DNA of 64,000 bases, taken from Hyparrhenia diplandra (lineage: Eukaryota; Streptophyta; Magnoliopsida; Poales; Poaceae). Shown in pieces: positions 59,250-64,000 of this stretch (its first letter is position 1; every line of letters begins with the position of its first letter). The translations under genes and the position numbers were made by a program. The DNA is taken from the NCBI GenBank assembly GCA_015847255.1, contig JADLZK010007652.1:1-64000 (forward strand), given 5' to 3'. The notes under the pieces were generated by a model. The model saw only the letters and a program-made list of their open reading frames with translations. It had not been told where the DNA came from and did not search any database.

Positions 59250-60760
59250 ATGGACACCGAATCCAAGACGCTCGAAGAACTTGGCGACGAGGTCGCCAAG
59301 ATCAACAACAGGATGGACAAAATCGACGATAGGCTCTCTATCTTCTCGGGCGAGGATCCAAAGAACGCTCAAACACCGTCAACAACTCCGTGAAGCCGAG
59401 ATCGAGATGAGGGCAATGTTCGAGACAGCGGCCGCGACTTCATCAAGAAGCGGATCGATGGCAAGCGTAACCAGGACAATCAAGTCACCGCCCGGCCGAT
59501 CCGACGAACCCCGATGAAGTGCTATTTGAAGCCTCAGCCGCGCGCCGCCCGGGGCGCCGCCATCGGGGGCGCATGCGCCGCCCCACCTCCACCTCCGGCG
59601 ACACCTTCTCGCCTCCGGCTCCCCGTCGCACAAACCGCCCTTCCCAACTTATGATGAAAGGAGGATCCCCTCCCGTGGATCAACCGCCGCGAACAATTCT
59701 TCGAGGAGGACAAGGTACGCCAAGAAGAGTAGCAGTCCGGTACGCCTCCTCTCATCTCTCACAGCGGAGCTCAACAATGGTACATGAGGTCGCCCCTAGA
59801 GAAACCGGTGGCGATTGGGCAAGCTTCGCCCAATATGTCAACGAGCGCTTTTGGCCCAGGTGAACGGCGCAATCCGGCCGGGTGAGCCGGGCATCACTAA
59901 GGAAGACAGCACCGCCGATGAGTACACGGGGCGCGTTCCCGGCACATGTGGCACGGGCAAGCAACCTTGACGACCGCCAGCAGGTCAACATCTACACAAA
60001 GCGAGGCTTGGGCGAACCACTAAAGACGGGACGTCGAGATAAAGAACCCCAAGGACATGGAGACAGCCATGTCTCTCGCCGTGGCGCACGGCGACGCCTC
60101 GCCATCCTCTACAACACCGGCAAGCCAAGACAGTAAAGGGCGGGGCACTGCGCCCCGCCCCGCTGCCGCCCCCAGCGCCCTTCGCCAAGAAGACCGATTC
60201 GGCCGTTCAAACGGCCGACACTAGAGAGGAGATGACGGAACGACGCAAGGCCGGACTTCGCTTCAAAGCGTGACGAGCCGTTCTCACGGGGTCACAAGTG
60301 CAAGCATCTCTTCGACATCACAATCTTCAACGACTACACCGACGACACGATAAACGCTCCACTAGCGGACGTCAAAGAGGAGTGACCGAAGGTCCTCACC
60401 GGGACCCCGACTCCCGCAGACGTGGTGCTCATTCTCTCACCCGTTGGTATGATCTCAGAACACGGCGCCAACATCATCGCCGACTCGGGAGCTACGCACA
60501 ACTACATCGACCCCGCGTGATGACCACGGCAGCCTCGGACTCGGCCGGGCGCGTGTCGATCACCACCGGCACCGGCGCCACGTCTACATGCCGCGCCGCC
60601 ACCTTCGACGATGCCACTACGCCCGACGCCCGGCACCTTCGACATCGACGCCACGTCATGCCATCGGGCGAGGACGCCGACGTCATCCTTGGCATGCCTT
60701 GGTTGGCAAGCTTGGGGACGTGGACGTGGGACTTCGCGACCCACGAGCCGCGGTACTACC
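59250..60760 (+). pseudogene. Gag and aspartic protease region of the gypsy-like element, broken
   Basis: The ATG at 59250 gives MDTESKTLEELGDEVAKI, then NNRMDKIDDRLS, an N-terminal coiled coil common in grass gypsy gag. After frame changes, ETGGDWASFAQYVNERF (about 59800-59853) matches the retrotransposon gag domain. The protease active-site motif IADSGATHNYID starts near 60476, and the flap/C-terminal motif DVILGMPWLASLG lies at 60679-60717 in another frame. Multiple frameshifts and stops; not functional as read. Confidence 0.7.
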
Positions 60761-61809
60761 GTGAGGGTCGCCCGAGCACGTTCACTTCAGCTCCACCCCT
60801 CGGCGTAGGGCGCCCAGTCCCGCGACACCTGCCAGTCGCATCTTCGCCGGCATCCGACGCCCACGACTCGCTTGGGAAACGTTCGAGGCATGCGATCGCT
60901 TTGGACCTCTACGACACGCCCACCGGGAGTCTTCGCCCGGCTACGTCGGGCTACATTGGAGGATCGGCACCTACGCCGCATCGCCCTCGACGTCACCACG
61001 GGCGACGCCGCTCCAAAGATGGACGCTTGAGGACGGCCTCCCGCTCTTCGACGGCCGATTCTACCTCCGGCTTCCTCTCCACCGCTTCCGCACCTGGCTG
61101 GAGGCCTTGCACGTGGTGGAGTTCGAAGGACGAACTTCCTCGCCTTGGGCGCCTACACGACGGAGCCAACTTCACTGCTCAAACCGCCATCTGTTAGGCG
61201 GTATGTGGCCACGGCGCCACAATGTCGGCCCAGCCAGGGTCGTCTTCCTCGACGGCATGGATCGCCTCTTCCTCACAGTCGACAACGTCCACATCGATAT
61301 GATGCGAGAGAGGGGTGTCCACCGGCTTTTCGCCCTCTCTATTCGACGTCGGTTCCTTCATGTACGGTCAGACGATGTTGAACTTGGTCGCCACTCCTCC
61401 TACTCGCCAAGAATTCACTATCCGGCGCCTCCCGCCGCTCTTTGTCAACGCTCCACCCAATGAGCGTTTCCTGTTCCTGGAGAGCCCTCCCCGCGACATG
61501 GTGCACCAGCACCTAGATGTGGGCATTCCAAGGGAGCTCCCACCGGCGGCACGTCGTCGACGCCTTCACAACAGTGGTCGTGCGGGTTCACCACTACATC
61601 TACCACGGCTACATCGACAACCTTCACTATCTCCCGGAGTTTGATCCCAAGCGAACCGGGGAGAACATGATCCTCGGGAACCCAAATCCCGGGGGCGACT
61701 AATGCTATAGGTTGAGCTCATCGTTCCAGGGGCGGCAGATCTCCACCGTGTGTCACCGAATGGACTTTCATCCAGCGCGAGGACGCGCCCGGTCTGAGAG
61801 AGGGGGAGA
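60761..61809 (+). other. 3' internal region of the gypsy-like element, unassigned
   Basis: A reading near 61020-61080 (TLEDGLPLFDGRFYL) resembles the piece before the integrase zinc-binding domain of gypsy elements. If so, the reverse transcriptase and RNase H were deleted between protease and integrase. The rest, including HHYIYHGYIDNLHYLPEFDP (61590-61650), was not recognised. Confidence 0.4.
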
Positions 61810-62359
61810 TGTCACGACCCAGAAATAGGGCCGGGGAGGACAGCCCGATTGGCCCAAGGGGCGCCGGCGCCGCCCCCAGGCTCGCCAAGCGCCCCCGCCA
61901 CCGTCCCCTCCCTTCCGCGGATTCTTCGAAATTAATTCGGGGATAAAGGAGGAAAATATTTAGGATTATCTTTAGGTGTTTTGGTGTGCAAGGGGCTATC
62001 TCATCTATAAGGGAGACCCTTATTAGGAAATAAATAAATAGGACATGCTTGTAAAAGGTATTCCAATCTATAAGGAAACCTTTGGAGAGATTGCTTGAGA
62101 TACAAGTCCCAATAGCTAGGGCTATATAAGTAAGGGGTCAGTAATCTTTCAGGGCAACAAGCAAATAAAGAAATTTTATCCCAATCTCCTCTTCCTTCTC
62201 TCCCCCCCACGCGCCCCCCCCCCCCCGCCGCCGCCGCCGCCCGCCGCCGCCCGCGCGGCGCCTCCCGCGCGCCTACGCCGCGCCTCGCCGCCGCCCCCGC
62301 CTCCTCTCCACGCCGCCTCCTCCTCCCAATTCCCCAATTCACGTGTCGGTTCCGGCCCA
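61810..62359 (+). repeat. Right LTR of the gypsy-like element
   Basis: Follows the purine tract. Very similar to the left LTR, differing by small indels and changes mainly in the C-rich 3' part. Confidence 0.78.
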
Positions 62360-62897
62360 ATCTATTTGGAACCCGACAGATACTGGACCGCGGGGAGGCG
62401 ACGGGAAAAAGGTGGACAAGGAATTTTTCTCTTTATTAGTAGGTATAGATGTAGTAGGTTGGTTTTATCTTTTATACACGGTGTCCTATAATAGTTGTCA
62501 TGTGATTTTATACTTATTGGACAACTCTGATAATACGGAAGCTTAGAATGAAATCAGGGGTTTCTAATAGGAGCAAAGAAATATTGGAGTAAGTTGCATG
62601 ATAAGTAACAACAAAACATACAAGTATAGAATTTTGGTTGTGAGATGGTTATTTAATGAACAATATTTTTATCTTGTTTTTTTATACGATACCACAAATA
62701 TAAACTTCTCAATGCACAGTTTCATCTCACACTTTCCAAAGTGCCATATCAGATTTAGAGATTTAGTTAGATGTATGAAATAGTCTATCTCAATGCATAG
62801 TTTCATCTCACGATTTCATAGACAAGTTATAGCATTAAATTAGCATCTATTTGTTGCATTGAGATTGGTCAAAATGTGTTGGGATGAAACTCTATGT

Positions 62898-63037
62898 TCT
62901 CAGTGGGAGTTTCATACCTATGAAACAGTGTCATGAAACTCATTTGCCCAGTTTCATATTAATTACTACGCCACATCATCTCTTTTGCTTATATGACACC
63001 TCATTTAATGCTGATAAAACCCACACTGAGACCGGCC
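62898..63037 (+). mobile_element. MITE related to 35492-35667
   Basis: Left end TCTCAGTGGGAGTTTCAT and the reverse-complemented right end GGTCTCAGTGTGGGTTTTAT form imperfect inverted repeats. The interior is rich in GTTTCAT/ATGAAAC. Same end style as the element at 35.5 kb. Confidence 0.5.
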
Positions 63038-63170
63038 TAAAAGAGTATAGACGACCCAAGAGCGAAGAGGCAACCAGAAATCAGCTAATCTCAAAGGATG
63101 GATATGTAAAAATTCCCAAAAACAACTAAAATTACTTATCCAAATCGTCACATTCGCCGCACCACTCACC

Positions 63171-63526
63171 CACTAACCCGCCCCAAAGAGAACCCCCAGG
63201 CCAGACGCTAAACTTTTCTAACCGAGAGGCATGGGCCTTGTTGCGGGCCCCACGATTTGGACTATCTAAAAACTATTATAACTCACAAACTAAAATTCAA
63301 ATTAAATTTTTTGAACCGTAGTGATAAATACTTCAAAAGATCTCACATGGATATATTTAGATAACATTACAAAGGCCCCATTGAAAATGGTTGGGATAGA
63401 GTATCTTTCTTTTTTTAAATCACAACAAATAGGATGGAATATTCCTTTTAGAGTAACCAAGAGTGCGGACAGTCTAACCCGCCCACAGAGAACCTTCCCG
63501 AACAGACGCTAAACTTTTCTAACCGA
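63171..63526 (+). repeat. 55-bp direct repeats, 301 bp apart
   Basis: 63171-63225 and 63472-63526 both run from CTAACCCGCCC through AGACGCTAAACTTTTCTAAC. Spacing and similarity suggest terminal direct repeats of a small element or a duplicated MITE end. The 63240-63330 part between them resembles 9837-9930. Confidence 0.6.
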
Positions 63527-64000
63527 TCCTATCCATACCCATGTCCGCTAAACCTACCATATCCAAACCATGACCCCACATGCCAGCGCACACAGTCCCA
63601 GGCGTCTTAACTTCTGCGTCACTCATGCTTAAAGCGCTCTGAGCACGCCAAGCCGCCAGTGCCCAACAGTAGCAAGTCCAGATCTACTAGCTCCTACCCA
63701 CGCAGCCACACCCACGTCTACTTATCCGCCAATGACTAATGGGCCCAAATCAAGTGCGGGTCCCGCATGTCACTGGTACGAAACCCCACGCTCAGAACTT
63801 CGAGCAGGAAGACCGGATCGGGGAGTGGCACGCCCCGCGCACGAGGTCGTCAACCCCCGACTCCGTCCCTCCGCACTCCCTGCCCGTGACTTGCATTCCA
63901 AAACAAGAGAAAGTGACCCCCGCTCCGCTCCTTCCTCCCGTGCCTACACCTCGACGATGCCAAAACCCTAGCGGCGAACCCCACCTCTCCCCGTGTCGCG
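63527..64000 (+). other. Possible 5' region of a gene beyond the window
   Basis: GC content rises towards the right edge. An open frame at 63732-63971 ends CCAAAACCCTAG. Sequences such as AAACCCTAG...CCCCACCTC are common in grass 5' leaders, so a plus-strand gene may start just outside. The ORF itself is unrecognised. Confidence 0.25.

Larger units (their letters stand above)
58647..62359 (+). mobile_element. Short gypsy-like LTR retroelement without visible reverse transcriptase
   Basis: LTRs of 550 bp (58647-59196 and 61810-62359) begin TGTCACGACC and end TTCCGGCCCA; similarity continues for several bases, so the ends are approximate. The best target duplication is imperfect (ATCTT / ATCTA). 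A PBS-like TGGTATCCGGAG starts at 59215 and a purine tract (GAGAGAGGGGGAGA) precedes the right LTR. The 2.6-kb interior has gag and protease motifs but no reverse transcriptase, RNase H or clear integrase core. Element length about 3.7 kb. Confidence 0.75.
57637..62449 (-). mobile_element. Second Helitron, split by an LTR element
   Basis: On the minus strand it begins TCTATACCTACTAATAAAG (from 62449), almost the same as the 51060-52574 element, and ends ACATGTTTGCTAG (to 57637). The flanking bases are A and T as required. The 3' hairpin is degenerate here (CCGTTACAACGCACATA). An LTR retroelement occupies 58647-62359, so the Helitron proper is about 1.1 kb. It also holds a G-rich tract and a minisatellite. 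Confidence 0.65.

Noticed and set aside
1..64000. CRISPR arrays, bacterial operons, rRNA or tRNA genes
   Set aside because: None seen. Spliced genes and plant transposons show this is eukaryotic nuclear DNA. tRNA genes were only searched by eye, so a tRNAscan run would be needed to exclude them fully.

Overview
The window is plant nuclear DNA, almost certainly from a grass (Poaceae). Reasons: GC-rich coding exons in an AT-richer background; GT-AG introns; Stowaway-type and other MITEs; a copia retrotransposon with two solo LTRs nested in it; Helitrons ending in CTAG; and three plant protein families. No prokaryotic features are present. The species cannot be named from the sequence alone.

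Layout. 0-11.3 kb: mostly unassigned DNA around one tau-class glutathione S-transferase gene (2769-3724), with an L1-like tail near 7.05 kb. 11.3-22.6 kb: a transposon block. A LINE zinc-binding-domain remnant and a scrap of a tandem copia copy precede a copia element (11930-22559). That element is interrupted by two solo LTRs (14733-16471 and 17699-21770), each flanked by a perfect 5-bp target duplication. 22.6-36.9 kb: AT-rich intergenic DNA with a ~0.95-kb tandem duplication (26.8-28.7 kb), a small Helitron-like remnant and a MITE. 37.07-38.09 kb: a GARP/G2-like transcription factor of the MYBC1/LUX group. 42.1-42.5 kb: a 5'-truncated retroinsertion with a 17-bp target duplication. 46.2-47.1 kb: a foldback element with perfect 46-bp terminal inverted repeats, just beyond the last recognised exon of an R3H/SUZ-domain gene on the minus strand (47572-50350). 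50.8-52.8 kb: a three-unit tandem repeat whose middle unit carries a Helitron. 57.6-62.4 kb: a second Helitron split by a short gypsy-like LTR element with gag and protease but no visible reverse transcriptase.

The three cellular genes are unrelated: a detoxification enzyme, a transcription factor and a predicted nucleic-acid-binding protein. All three share one oddity. The expected protein is well conserved, but the reading frame jumps by single bases, several times in homopolymers or short repeats. This points to residual indel errors in the assembly at least as strongly as to true pseudogenes.

No convincing novel functional system was found. The most informative content is the insertion history: nested LTRs, Helitrons mapped at base level, and a tandem duplication containing filler DNA.
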